Source: Daphnia pulex
Taxonomy: Eukaryota; Arthropoda; Branchiopoda; Diplostraca; Daphniidae
DNA length: 64,000 nucleotides
Assembly (NCBI RefSeq): GCF_021134715.1
Contig: NC_060026.1
Location: 3,596,001-3,660,000 of the forward strand
Direction of reading: 5' to 3'
This document shows, piece after piece, positions 12,428 to 23,400 of the stretch; the stretch's first letter is position 1; the number at the start of each line of letters is the position of its first letter. The notes beneath the pieces are model-generated. The model ran no database searches. It had not been told where the DNA came from and was given only the letters and a program-made list of their open reading frames with translations. Position numbers and translations under genes: made by a program.

Positions 12428-13046
12428 GCAGATTGGACGGTAGTGACGTCACAAGATAATTCAATTCCGTCTAAACGGACAGCGGTGCATGTTTAAACTA
12501 TTCAAATTAAATGTGGAACAATTAGTTGATTCACCTCTCTGTAAATATTCTCCAACAATAATTTGGTAAGACATTTTCCCTATTATTTATTGGTCAACAA
12601 TTAATTGTGTAATTGCAATATCGTATAATTAAATTAATTATTGACAAATTCTCAATTAATTGCGTCTCTAAGTAATTAACTAATTATCTCCCTAAATAAT
12701 TGCTCTGTCTTGATTGACATAATTACGGTCGTCCTCATTCCAGAAAAGATGACGTAATCATTACGTAAATATTTTGGTTTACGTGACCAGCATCACGTTC
12801 ACATCAGTCCTTGGCCCAAGGACCCCATCAAGGTCAAGCCCTCAAAAGACGTTGGTCACATCATCCCAACGGGTTTCCCTTATATACAGTTAGAACCTTC
12901 CCATGAAAACTAAAACATTCAATCATCTACTTGTGCTCGTGCTCTTCAGTCCACCCCTGCAAAGTTCTACCCAGTGTTTTTAAAAATTTTCCCAGTCACA
13001 GTGTATTAGTCATTCTTACGTAATAACTCTCAATGAAGAAAGAACA
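12428..13046. promoter_or_regulatory. Spacer with bZIP-type palindromes and a TATA promoter, copy A
   Basis: The stretch is AT-rich. It contains a perfect CRE palindrome TGACGTCA at 12444-12451, and TGACGTAA at 12750-12757 facing TTACGTAA at 12761-12768. The latter matches the PAR-bZIP/VRILLE-PDP1 type of site. Two ACGTGA/TCACGT-like motifs follow near 12781-12798. A TATATA element is at 12881, with initiator-like TTCAATC (12918-12924) and TCAGT (12946-12950) before the ATG at 13047. It most likely drives the small ORF downstream. Factor binding is inferred from the motifs only. Confidence 0.4.
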
Positions 13047-13361
13047 ATGGCAACCACCCCAACTGTGTTTGATCTATTTTACCAAGCCGTCATCAAAGGT
13101 TCATTAGCCGAATTACACGACATCCGCCATCATTATTCGTGGAAGGCCATTTCGATCGAGCTCATCACGTCACTCACGCCGTCTGCCCGCTGGGCAAATT
13201 CGCTTCACGAATACGACCAAATACGACTTCCCGCAATCTTCGTTGAGTATATCAAATCTAGCCCGGCAAATAATATCAGTAAGAAAAGAAAAATAATCCA
13301 GCGGAGTCATTGTGTGTCGTGTGTGACGTCTTTGTGTCAAATGAATATTACATCATTTTAA
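13047..13361 (+). CDS. Small unrecognised protein, copy A (104-codon frame; probably spliced at 13278)
   Basis: The first ATG after a TATA promoter opens a frame beginning MATTPTVFDLFYQAVIKGSL. The predicted protein is soluble and helical with no signal peptide. A donor-like ATCA|GTAAGA at about 13278 suggests that the coding exon ends there; the residues after NNIS would then be intron. Copy B supports this, because a single base change (AAA to TAA) ends its frame at 81 residues just past the donor. I do not recognise the family. It lies between timeless and a convergent KH gene. Confidence 0.5.
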   Translation: MATTPTVFDLFYQAVIKGSLAELHDIRHHYSWKAISIELITSLTPSARWANSLHEYDQIRLPAIFVEYIKSSPANNISKKRKIIQRSHCVSCVTSLCQMNITSF

Positions 13362-13823
13362 ATAGTTGACTATATAGTAATAGTATACACACAGAGGGGG
13401 GGGGGGAAGTTTTTCATTGTCTTCAAAGTTGACTCTATATAAATGTGTACAATAACAATAGTAAACTTTGTCGGAAATATAAAGTTTCAATTGCCAACTC
13501 ACAAACTATTCACTCGCTCCGGGCTACACTCACTGTGATTGTATACTGCGCAACAATCCACCCAACCCCCCAGAATTTTTATTTTATGTTATTTTAGATA
13601 TTTATTCGTTTCATTTAAGTAGATCTTTACACAAGTTGTTGACAATATAGTCCTATACGTGCTGGTTCGTGTTTTTTTTTTTTAAATAATTGAACAACAT
13701 AAAACGCGTGTGCTTTTTATTAGTTTTATTGAAATTTGATCTGTCGACACCATCCATGTCATTAATGTGGGAAAGTAGGAAAACTGAATGAGAATGAAAG
13801 AAACAGAAGGCGGTGTGGTGTTA
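13362..13823. other. Convergent spacer, copy A
   Basis: No coding signal was seen. The stretch has a G run (about 13396-13405), a T run (about 13671-13683) and AT-rich DNA, and should hold the 3' ends of the small plus-strand ORF and the minus-strand KH gene. Confidence 0.5.
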
Positions 13824-14768
13824 TTACTGATACAAAATGTTGTCGTTGTAGCCCACCAGCTGATAGTACGCCTGGCGACAGTTGGTTAGCCTACCGCAAA
13901 TTGTCATGCCGGGGATGTTCGGGTTCGTTCGGTCGATTTGAACATTGAACTGGGATGTGGCATTTCTCAATGCGTGACCATAACATTGCAGGTTGGGACA
14001 ATGGACTTCCACCGGCAGGTTCTCGATGATGTCGTCGGAGGCCGCACGGCGACGGTCCTCATCTCCTTCCGATATTACGATTTTCAAATCCTCGAATTGA
14101 TTTTGGCGTTTTAAAATGTCGATTTTCACGCCGTATTCCCGTTCCAGACGCTTGGCATTTTGACCCCCTAGGCCAAGGAAACGGCCAATGTGACGACTCA
14201 AAATTTTTGTAAGCAGGAGGCTGCTACCCACAACCTTTCGCTCAATATCTCTTGAAGTAATTATAAAATCCTCGGCTGGAATGTCTTGTTGCATTGGAAT
14301 CTGTTCAGAGATCGGTTTCTGCCCATCCGTGCGGTTTTCGGAAGTTACCGGAGCATGTTGCGCTGAGCCTGGATGAGACTTGTGTGTACGCTTCGCCTGG
14401 GCGATTTGTTCTTCCAGTTGCGCGATCCGCCGGTCTTTTGATTCATCTGTAAATTGACGGAGTCGTTTGTTCCTTTCGGCATCAAGTTCCTGCCGGAAAT
14501 ATTTCGATTCTGACTGGGCGGATTGCGCTTGTTGAGTTAAAAATTCACACTCCTTTATAAGACGGTCGATGAGCTCAGTCATGGATGTTAGACCGAATTT
14601 GGCTGCTGTCACCATCGTCTTTATTAACCACCTCGATGCTTCAGGTATTGGGTCCGTCGTGTCAAGGAATTCTTCAAAACTATGCATTGTCTGGCACAGG
14701 GCAGGGATGTGGCCGTACGCCTGGTGGATGTCAGCGGTGGTCATTTGTTGGAATTCAGAATTGTTCAT
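13824..14768 (-). CDS. Intronless coiled-coil plus KH-domain protein, copy A (314 aa)
   Basis: A single exon of 314 codons runs on the minus strand, unusual beside the intron-rich neighbours. Residues about 65-135 are heptad-like and charged (ELIDRLIKECEF, FRQELDAERNKRLRQF, RIAQLEEQIAQAKR), suggesting a coiled coil. A Gln/Pro-rich linker follows. Residues about 190-255 resemble a type I KH domain: ILSRHIGRFLGLGGQNAKRL with a GLGG loop in the GxxG position, then VKIDIL and LKIVISEGDEDRR. The tail has Cys and Asn/Gln-rich sequence and no other domain I know. It should bind RNA or single-stranded DNA if the KH call is right. The start is the ATG just below a TATA element. Copy B is identical in protein sequence. 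Retrocopy origin is possible because introns are absent. Confidence 0.75.
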   Translation of the reverse strand: MNNSEFQQMTTADIHQAYGHIPALCQTMHSFEEFLDTTDPIPEASRWLIKTMVTAAKFGLTSMTELIDRLIKECEFLTQQAQSAQSESKYFRQELDAERNKRLRQFTDESKDRRIAQLEEQIAQAKRTHKSHPGSAQHAPVTSENRTDGQKPISEQIPMQQDIPAEDFIITSRDIERKVVGSSLLLTKILSRHIGRFLGLGGQNAKRLEREYGVKIDILKRQNQFEDLKIVISEGDEDRRRAASDDIIENLPVEVHCPNLQCYGHALRNATSQFNVQIDRTNPNIPGMTICGRLTNCRQAYYQLVGYNDNILYQ

Positions 14769-14811
14769 CTTTGGAGTTTGATTTTACTAACTTAATTTCA
14801 CCGTTGAGAAA

Positions 14812-14852
14812 TGTTGAATGTCTACTTGTGAGTTGAGTGGTCCTTATATGCA
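14812..14852 (-). promoter_or_regulatory. Candidate promoter of the KH gene, copy A
   Basis: Reading the minus strand, CATATAAGG lies about 75 bp upstream of the KH ATG, with initiator-like ATTCAACATT about 30 bp downstream of it. A short 5' UTR of about 45 nt results. Confidence 0.35.
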
Positions 14853-14904
14853 CTTCAGTATGAGACTTTTGATTAGCAAGTACCCAGAGGAGGTCATTTT
14901 CATT

Positions 14905-15725
14905 AATATTTTATTTTAATATCAATTCAAGTTAAAATTCCTTTGAATTTTTTTAAATTTCATTAATTTACCCTCATTGTTCAATCATTTTAATGGAGAA
15001 ATATTTGTAAATTATTTTCATAATCATTAAAATGAAAATCGAGTATGGACTATGGAGAGAGAGAGAAAAAATTCTGCCATAGTGACGGACTATTTTTCTC
15101 TTTGTGCGTGAAGATATTAAGCTCATAGGCCTACTATACTAACTTTTTTACCACGAATTGAATATACCCATTTTGTATTTTATTATCGCCTGACTACACA
15201 TGTAAAATTAATAAGACCACAAAAAGACGTCATTGATACTGTGTCTCATATAAGACCAGTATGAATAAACCGGAATAAACACGATGTCTGAATCTCCTAT
15301 TTAGTGTCACCTATTTAGTGACCTAAATTTCCACTGCGATTAATTCTCGAAATAACTATATTTCAATCCATTCAAATTCAGCGGTTAACCATATCAGTGC
15401 CTGCGGCCTTGTAGTGTACATTGTACAAGCCCTAAACCTTGAAAGTAGCATCGCCGGAGTGTACCCGCGCTATGTTATGTTGGTTATTTTTGAAAAAATT
15501 CACTAAACGGCAACGTTATTGGGTAAAAAAAATGGCATCTCGAAAAGACTCAAACAACCCACGAAGGCTACAACAAAGTTTTACCCTTGTTTTACTTAAT
15601 ATTTTGTTTTAATTTAAACTCAAGTTTAAACAATTTTGGATTTTTTTTAAATTTCATTAATTTAGTAAATTTACCCTCATTATTCAATCATTTTAATGGA
15701 GAAATATTTGCAAATTATTTTCATT
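14905..15725. repeat. Pair of diverged ~120-bp direct repeats (14905-15021 and 15598-15725), copy A
   Basis: Both arms share AATATTTT(A/G)TTTTAAT, then an A/T stretch, then TTTACCCTCATT(G/A)TTCAATC and the shared run ATTTTAATGGAGAAATATTT. They differ by several substitutions and a 10-bp insertion, so they are much older than the unit duplication. About 580 bp of non-coding DNA lies between them, including a hairpin CTTGTA...TACAAG near 15411. They could be remnants of a mobile element or a local duplication; no coding sequence or terminal signature supports either. Confidence 0.6.
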
Positions 15726-15829
15726 AACTTGAAAAACACAAGGTAGATCACCGCAATCTACAAATCAGCGATCACTCGATTTCTATCAGAAAGGAAGAAC
15801 TGCCTCGTTACGACTTGTGTAACCATCTT

Positions 15830-16141
15830 TTAGTTCGAGCTCGCAATGGGTAGGTTCAAGGTAGTGGGTTGGGAAATTTTCTCGTTAGTGGGGTCTTGCT
15901 GTTGTGTGATTAAGGTAGAAGGTCGATATAAAACGATGACGTTGACATTCTGCAATGTTCCCATATATGCCGAACCACGAGACGAGTTCCTAGATAAGCA
16001 GCTGGAAAGAGAACAGTAATCAATCAGGCATTGAATGCCCAACCAAGTGATCATGCAAATGACGGCCAGATAGAAAAGTGCCAGACGGAAGTCGAACACG
16101 GGCCACCCCCATAAACTTTTTAAGTTGTTCAGATGGTTCAA
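15830..16141 (-). CDS. Small membrane protein ORF of unknown family, copy A
   Basis: The minus-strand frame encodes WGWPVFDFRLALFYLAVICM followed by ITWLGIQCLIDYC, a convincing single transmembrane helix, then a polar tail ending in a stop at 15830. The frame has no ATG upstream of the helix in the same exon, so a first exon or a short upstream splice is needed. A second minus-strand frame (16020-16211) overlaps it. A splice acceptor-like CTTTCCAG occurs inside. It is divergent from MRPL2, about 240 bp away, so the two may share a promoter. Copy B is identical. Function is unknown. Confidence 0.35.
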   Translation of the reverse strand: MNHLNNLKSLWGWPVFDFRLALFYLAVICMITWLGIQCLIDYCSLSSCLSRNSSRGSAYMGTLQNVNVIVLYRPSTLITQQQDPTNEKISQPTTLNLPIASSN

Positions 16142-16384
16142 GAATTTTTAAATTGTACGTTGTGCTGAAAGGCGTATTCAAAGTTTCCCGGTGAAAAGAC
16201 AAGTGAAGCACGATCGCTCGAACTGAAGCCCCTCTGGTCTGGTTTACCCTTTTCCCCGTGTCGCCGCTCTGAGTCGTCTGCTTGAAATTGTTTCAGTTTT
16301 TCGGCTAGCTTTAATGTAGAGAAATTGAAGTTAAAGCTTAAAGTTAATGTTTAGATACTTTTCAACCGACATTTTTGAATCAAG

Positions 16385-17098
16385 ATGTTGCAACAGTTGT
16401 TGAATTCCTTTTCAAGACTATGTGTCACTAATAATCGCCTTACGTTATCACAATGTATGTCGGTCAAATTTCCAACACTCAGCCTAACATGAACAACACA
16501 CAACCCCAACTCCATCAGATACGTTGCATAAATAAATTTGGGTATTTGACAGAACCTGGATGGAGAAACATCGGTAACAAATGGTTAGTGAAATTCCCTG
16601 AGGAGTACACTGTAAAGAAACTACCACTCATGAAGTTGGCAGGAAGAGATCCTACCACAGGTAACATTTCATTTTCAATTGAAAAAAGGATTTTTTAAAC
16701 TGTTAATTCCTTCTAAAGGTAAAAAAGTGTATGGTGGTCTTGGAGGTGGACACAAGAAAAAGTACCGATGGGTTGATAATGTTCGTTCTGGACCAAAGGA
16801 AGGGCCTCCATTGGTTGAAAAAATCTTGAGACTGCAATATGACCCATGTCGAAGTTCAAAAATTGCATTGGTAGCAGCTGGAGACAGAGTAAGGTACATT
16901 TTAGCATCCTCAACTATGAAAGTTGGAGATTTAATATCAACATCTGGGCACATCCCCAGAAATGCAAGTATGTATATACAGTGTTATAATACTGATCAAG
17001 ACCTTAATTTAAAGTGTAAATTTCTTTGTATAGTTCGACCAAAAGAAGGAGATGCTCATCCATTGGGAGCACTGCCAGTAGGCACTGAAGTTTGGTAA
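16385..17098 (+). CDS. mRpL2: Mitochondrial ribosomal protein uL2m (MRPL2), copy A, 3' truncated
   Basis: uL2m is a core protein of the mitochondrial large ribosomal subunit. Exon 1 (16385-16462) gives a mitochondrial-presequence-like start MLQQLLNSFSRLCVTNNR; a 56-bp intron with a CTAAC branch point joins it in phase to 16519-16660 (LTEPGWRNIGNKW, LAGRDPTTG). Exon 3 is 16719-16967 (GLGGGHKKKYRWVDNVR, LQYDPCRSSKIALVAAGDR, SGHIPRNA). Exon 4 is 17034-17094 (EGDAHPLGALPVGTEV). Motifs match human MRPL2 closely. The gene then stops: exon 4 ends at a GTAATT donor that also reads as TGG-TAA. The expected C-terminal 40 percent, including the conserved RNA-binding HGGG-like region of uL2, is absent, and Nipped-B begins about 370 bp later. 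This looks like truncation at the duplication breakpoint. Confidence 0.85.
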
Positions 17099-17466
17099 TT
17101 GTTTTGATCATCTGTAAACAATAGTATAAATTCTTAGAAAATCATATTTTGTTAGCTGTGTAAACAGTACTCTAAGCTAGATCAAGGTTAAATTTGCATT
17201 TTTAAACAAATAATCGTCACCTGTAGCCGGTATTTTTGGACTCATTGACCTCGTCTGATGTGTTCGTGATGTTTACAGTGTTCTTGTAACCTCTAATTAC
17301 TACCTGCCATTTATTTGTCTTCTTCATTACAATTATTCTTTAACCTGTTTTTCTTTTTCAGTCTGGATGTTGCCATGTGAGCAGTGTCAGAGATCAAGTG
17401 GATATAGGTAAAGGAGTAGGTTGTTGATCCTCAACTTTACCAACAGTGGGGAAGGGGTCTTTCACG
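17099..17466. other. MRPL2/Nipped-B boundary, probable unit breakpoint (A/B)
   Basis: No MRPL2 exon follows the 17095 donor. An acceptor TTTTTCAG at about 17374-17381 opens a leader that would add only CLDVAM and a stop to MRPL2, so it is more likely a 5' UTR exon of Nipped-B, whose ATG is at 17467. The unit boundary probably falls in this interval. Confidence 0.5.
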
Positions 17467-20400
17467 ATGAATGGCGAAATCCCTACAATCCCCATTATTA
17501 GCCTGGCTGGCATTGCAAGTCTCAGCGACTGTAAGTTTTATTTACACATTAATTTTTTGTTTGTTCTGAATCGTAAAAACTTCCTATTATTTATTTATTA
17601 GTGCTACCTGAGATGCCATTGCCGGTGCCCCTGGCTTCCACACAAGCCAGTCGTTCATTACTTTTCCATCCAAGAGTCGCTGAGGAAGCTCACAGACTCC
17701 TGTCTCCTCATGATGATGCCTTGGCAGCTCAACTTCAACATGCACTCACCACGACCTCTTATAATCCCCAGCACATAATTCTAAGGTACTTTCCACTTCA
17801 TACAGCATATTTATCTTCATTTATTTAATTCATCGACAAATTCTGTTACACATCCAGAGATCAACGCTATGAGAATTTCAATCACCCAGAGCTCTCACAA
17901 CCCCAACCTGAGTTACTGAGTGCAATACTGCAGCGAAACCCACACGTCTTTCGTCAGCAGCAGCAACAACAACATCCACAGCCATGGAACAGCAATCAGA
18001 GTACTGTGCATCCCCATCAGCAGCAGCAGCAGCAAGCCGTGTACAATTCTCAGCAGCAAATTGGTTATGCATCACCTGCCACTCATGTCGGGGCTTATAC
18101 ACCAAGTGGCAATTCTGATCAGGTAGAACCAGAGAATTCTTTTGCCAAAAGTAGCTGTTTTCATGTTTCATTTTTCATAGGGATATGCTCCTCAGCAAAG
18201 TCCTGCTCCAGGATTGCCCGCGCAAGCCGCCATGAATTACGTTCCACAGGGGAGTCCATATTCCACGCAGACGAAGCTTTTGGCTGCGCAAAACAATGTA
18301 TATCCTCAGCAGCCACAACAAGAGAACTACAATAGCCCAAGCTGGGGGTATGAAAAACCCGTTCATACTCCAGTACCAGCCCAGCAGCATTGCCAGCAAC
18401 AACAATCCCAGCAGCATTATCCACAATATCTTCCTCAACAACCGCAGCCAACACACCCTGCCATGCCTCTTGTAGAGCCGCAACAGCCACAACAATATAA
18501 TCAGCAACAGCAAATTCATCCGCAGCAAATCCAAGAGCAGCCTCCGACACAGCATCCAGTTCCACAACAGGCTGCACAACCCCATTTGCCGGTATACAAC
18601 CACCAAGAGTTCCCCAACGCGATAGCTTCAACGCATTCACACGAAAGAAAAGAAACTGAAAAATCTACGTTCCAACCCCAACCCATCGTACCTCAGCAGA
18701 CAGCGAATAGCCAACCGTTCACTGCGTCCGTTAAAGTGGATCCCATCGCTCTGTCGTCCATGAATAATTCCTCACAGCAAAATAATCGGTACGTAATTTC
18801 ATATAATCCTTGGTGGTCTTGTATCTTTTTTTATTAATAATCTTGTTCCATCAGGATGTCCAGGAATCATAGTAGTGGGCGGCCGTCCTATAAAGAAGAC
18901 TCGGATTCTGACGGTGGAGGACGTGGAAAAGGAAGTGTAGTTGTGAAACCAGTGGAACCAGTGAAGGAACAAAAGCCAATTGTAGAGGAGAGTAAACCCA
19001 AAGTGAAAGTGCGGAAAGAAGACAAAGACAGAGAGACTCCTCGTAAAAGAAAATCCACCGGCGGTGAGGTGACGACACCGAACAACGATGAAGTGGCACC
19101 GGCTCCAAAGAAAAAATTGAAAAGACTGGAGCGAAAGGTCGTCCATGACGAAGGCAAATTGAACGCGGAAGAACTCATGGAGACAAATACGTTTCAAAGA
19201 TTTACGCGCTTAGTCGAACACATTTTCGATGCTACGGAAGATGCTGATCTGAATGCCCCGGCTGATCTGGATAACGACACGGATATACCTCAGGAGGCAA
19301 TGATTCCCAAACAGCAACTCCACGATTTGTGTGCAGAAGCAGCTAAATTGAAGGTATATTTTTATTTTCTAGCCGATAGCGTGTTTTTAAACTTTTTTTT
19401 TTTTTTGAATTGTAATCTCATTTCTTACTTAGTCAATGGGTGCCATGTCAGCTGTTCCCCCCGAGAGACTTGTTCGGTTACTCAATCTGCTCGAAAAGAA
19501 CATACGTGATGGAGCCAAAATTTCCCTTCTCGGTATATTATCGCAAAGTTCACTTATTGAGTCCCATTTTCATAACATGCGCCTGTCGAAATTACAGGGG
19601 ATCCGGATGAAGATGAAGAGGAGAGCAAATTGTGGACGGAATTGTCTTCTGAGCGTGTACTCCGAGCTGTAGAGGCGGCGCTGGCAGCCCTTCATATCCT
19701 TACAGCGCCAAGCATGCCCAAGCGAGCCTACCTCGAAGAAGTCATTGAGAGAATTGTTCAGCTGGCCAGGTTCCAGTTGCAGCATTCCATCTATCCGGCA
19801 TATGATCCAGTATACCGGACCGAGTCCAAAAAGGATGTCACGATTTCAGGTATATTTTGATTGATTGATTCACAGACGCACGAAATCCAGCATCGCTTCA
19901 TTGGGCTTTACAGGCGGAAGTTCAAAGAAGAAAAGGGCCCACGTACGAGAAGTGCGGGACAAAACTGTTCTATTGGTCTATCATAAAATGGTAGGCCTAG
20001 TCGGTTTGATGGCTGAATTGTTGGCAGTCCAGACGTTAACGGATACAGCTGTACTCCATCTTTCAACCGTAGGTGTTGCACCTTTCTTCGTCGAAAATAT
20101 TCCAGAATTGCAGTTGTCCACTTTGAGGTATAAATTTGTGATTTTTAATGGAATCATTATGAGCAATTGTTAATGTTTTTTTTTGTTTGTTTTATTTTTT
20201 TTTCGTGCCGGATATAGATTAGTGACGACGATCTTTAGTCGCTATGAAAAGCATAGACGATTGTTGCTCGACGATATCCTAGCTTCCATCGCACGCCTGC
20301 CCTCCTCTAAACGAGGACTTCGCACTTTCCGCCTTAGCGCCGAACAGCACATACAGATGCTCAACGCCTTAGTCCTTCAGCTCATACAATGTGTCCTATG

Positions 20401-23400
20401 CCTCCCAGAGAAGCTAGGGGCTCCTCCGGGAACAACCGTTTCGGCTGAGGACGTGGATAGCTCTGTCTTGGTAGGCTAATCTTTTTCTCCCCAATTTCTT
20501 TTTGTATGCTTGTACCTAGAGAAGCTTGTCTAAACTCAAATTAATGTCTTCCTTAGGCAATGGATCCAGAAGTAGTGGTGAATACAAGATACGACACCGC
20601 AGTCCGAACAGCCGCCAATTTTCTATCGGTCTTTCTCGGGAAATGTGGAGTTAAAAACAACGAGGAAGTTGATTATCGTCCGCTGTTTGAAAATTTCGTA
20701 CAAGTAAGAGTTATTTCCAGGAAAAGGTTAAGGTCAAAAGTATCTAATAAGGGTTGTTTTCATTAGGATCTCCTGAGCACCGTAAACAAGCCTGAGTGGC
20801 CGGCCGCCGAGTTGTTATTATCGCTGTTGGGCAAGCTGTTGGTGCAAAACTTTAGCAACAAAAATGTCGATGTGCTGTTGCAAGTGGCATCCCTAGAGTA
20901 CCTTGGCGTAGTGGCAGCTCGTCTCAGAAAGGACGCCGTCAGTTCTCAACTTAAAACGGACACTATCGATCAATTGCTGAAGCAGGTTCGTGAAGATGAA
21001 GCTAACAACGCGGTGGAAGAATTCAAATCGAAAAAGCATAAAAAGAAGAAAAAGAGCGGAGACAAAGATCACGAGAAAGAAAACATACCAGCAGATAAAA
21101 TCGAGGTACTTGCAAAAAAAAATTAATAAAAGATGGGTTGTCATTTTTACTAGATCATAAGCACAAAAGATTAATTGCAATTTATTTTGTTTTTAGGTTC
21201 TTCAGTCATTGTTGCTCGATTATCTTGCTGTCAATTCTCAATGTGATCCTGCAATGCTTCATGCACGGCATTTCTACGTCGCTCAATGGTACATGGATAT
21301 AAAAAACAGTGTGACCAAGAGATCCGTTTCGTCAGAAAATATACCCGAAACCGGTGTTGAGGAACGACCGAGGATTAAAGAAACACCTAAGAAAAAGAAG
21401 AAGAAGAAAAAGCGTAACCACTTTTCTTCATCCGAATCCTCGTCTTCGTCCTCGTCTTCTGAGGACGAAGACGACAATGCCAAGAAACCTGAACAGGAAA
21501 ACACTGCCGCTGATTGCAATGACCACAACCAATCCCTGGAAATGGCCGATCGGAGAAAGAAGCTACTACTCTCCAAAATCAATCCTTTCCCAGAAGCAGC
21601 ACCTGGTACAAGAACGCAGGTTTTAACAACGCCTCTTGATGCCGAAAGCTCAGAGCTTATCACACGTTTTTTGGCTTCCAAAAGACAGTTTTCTCAAAGC
21701 TTTGACTCGTATCTCAAGCACATTTTGAAGGTAAACAATAAAAAACTCTATCCGTATTACGTGTTTTGCTCAATTGCATCACTTTGTATTTTTAGGTCTT
21801 GACGGAACCGGCTATCGCTGTGCGAGCCAAAGCCATGAAATGCCTGACTCAAATCGTTGAATCGGACCCAGTCGTACTGGCCCGGTCCGACATGCAACTT
21901 GGTGTTCATCATTCTTTCCTGGACCAAAGTACAGCAGTGAGAGAAGCAGCTGTTGATTTAGTAGGAAAATTTGTCCTATCACGCCCAGAGCTTATTGACA
22001 AATATTATACCATGTTGTCTGCGCGTATCTTGGACACGGGAGTTAGTGTTCGCAAAAGAGTCATTAAGGTAGTCATTAGTTATTTATTTGATAATAATGA
22101 CTCAAATGTAATAATTGCCAATTTTTTTACCAATAGATAATGAAAGACATCTGCACCGAATGTCCCGATTTCACCAAGATTCCAGAGATATGCGTAAAGA
22201 TGATCAGAAGAGTGAACGACGAAGAAGGTGGCATCAAAAAGCTGGTCATGGAGGTCTTCCAAGCTATGTGGTTTAGCCCAGTCAGAGATAAGCCGACACT
22301 TGACTTTAATGCTTTAATGAGAAAGGTACTTGAGTTCAATCCCATCAATTGGATTTCGAATTTCAAGTTCATTTTTCATGCCATTTCTCAGGTTATGAAC
22401 ATAACTGACGTCGTGGCCGCCTGCAGAGATACCGGCTTAGATTGGCTTGAGCAACTGCTTCAACAGATGTTTCGACCCAAAGAAGACAAAGAAGACGTGA
22501 CAAAAGCGAATGTTGAACCTTCCAAAGCCCTATTGATGGCCTACCAAAAAATCGTTGACTGCTTAGTCGAAAATATTCTCCGACTCGAGGAAGCTTCTCT
22601 TGCTCGAGGCCCCAGTTCCGGTGAGTCCATAATTAATTTTTTGAATTAAACGAATTTTATAACGATTTTCTTTTCCGTGTGTAGCGGGATCGGCGGATGG
22701 GAAAAACTCAAATGGCGGAGAAACGAAAGGAGCTTCTCAGCGATTAGTCGCCTGTATGACTACGTTATATTTGTTCGCAAAAATACGACCCTTACTACTT
22801 GTGCCACATGCCATGACCCTTCAACCGTACTTGAGTCTTCGCTGTAGGACTCAGGGTGACTATCAAATTATTAGTGACGTTGCCCGGACATTGGAAGTAG
22901 TAGTCCCCTTGCTGGAACATCCAAGTGAATCTTTCCTCGCTCAACTGGAAGAAGATGCTGTCAAGTTGATCTTGCAGCATGAAAAGGCAGTCGTAGCGGC
23001 TTGTTTATCTTGCCTTGGCTCGGTTGTTAATCATGTCACACGGAATTTCAAGCTCATTCGAGACTGCTTCCGAAAATATTTCGGTCCGTTGACTGAATAC
23101 AAGCTTATGCACGAGAGAGACCCCGACAATCCGCGACTCGTCCAACACCGGCCTTTTTTCCGAAGAGCACTTTTCACCGTGGGATTGCTACTGTGGCATT
23201 TCGATTTTACAGACGAAGAGGTGATTATTTTGTTTGATTGTTTTGATCTCAGGATTACCGTGTTGAAACCTTGTTTAAATTTTGGTTTCAATGGTTTCAG
23301 GTGCGTTACGGGTTACCTGACTCTACCAAACAACAAGTGATGGAGATACTTCTTTACTTTGTGTGCCAAAACTGCACTGATATGCAGTTCTTCACTCTTC

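Noticed and set aside
16440..16520. A frameshift between the MRPL2 presequence and mature part
   Set aside because: A 56-bp intron (16463-16518) with a CTAAC branch point joins the two frames in phase.
18161..18640. Two overlapping minus-strand frames of 143-159 codons, Leu- and Ala-rich
   Set aside because: They are the antisense of the CAG/CAA-rich Gln exon of Nipped-B, which produces artificial Leu/Ala-rich frames.
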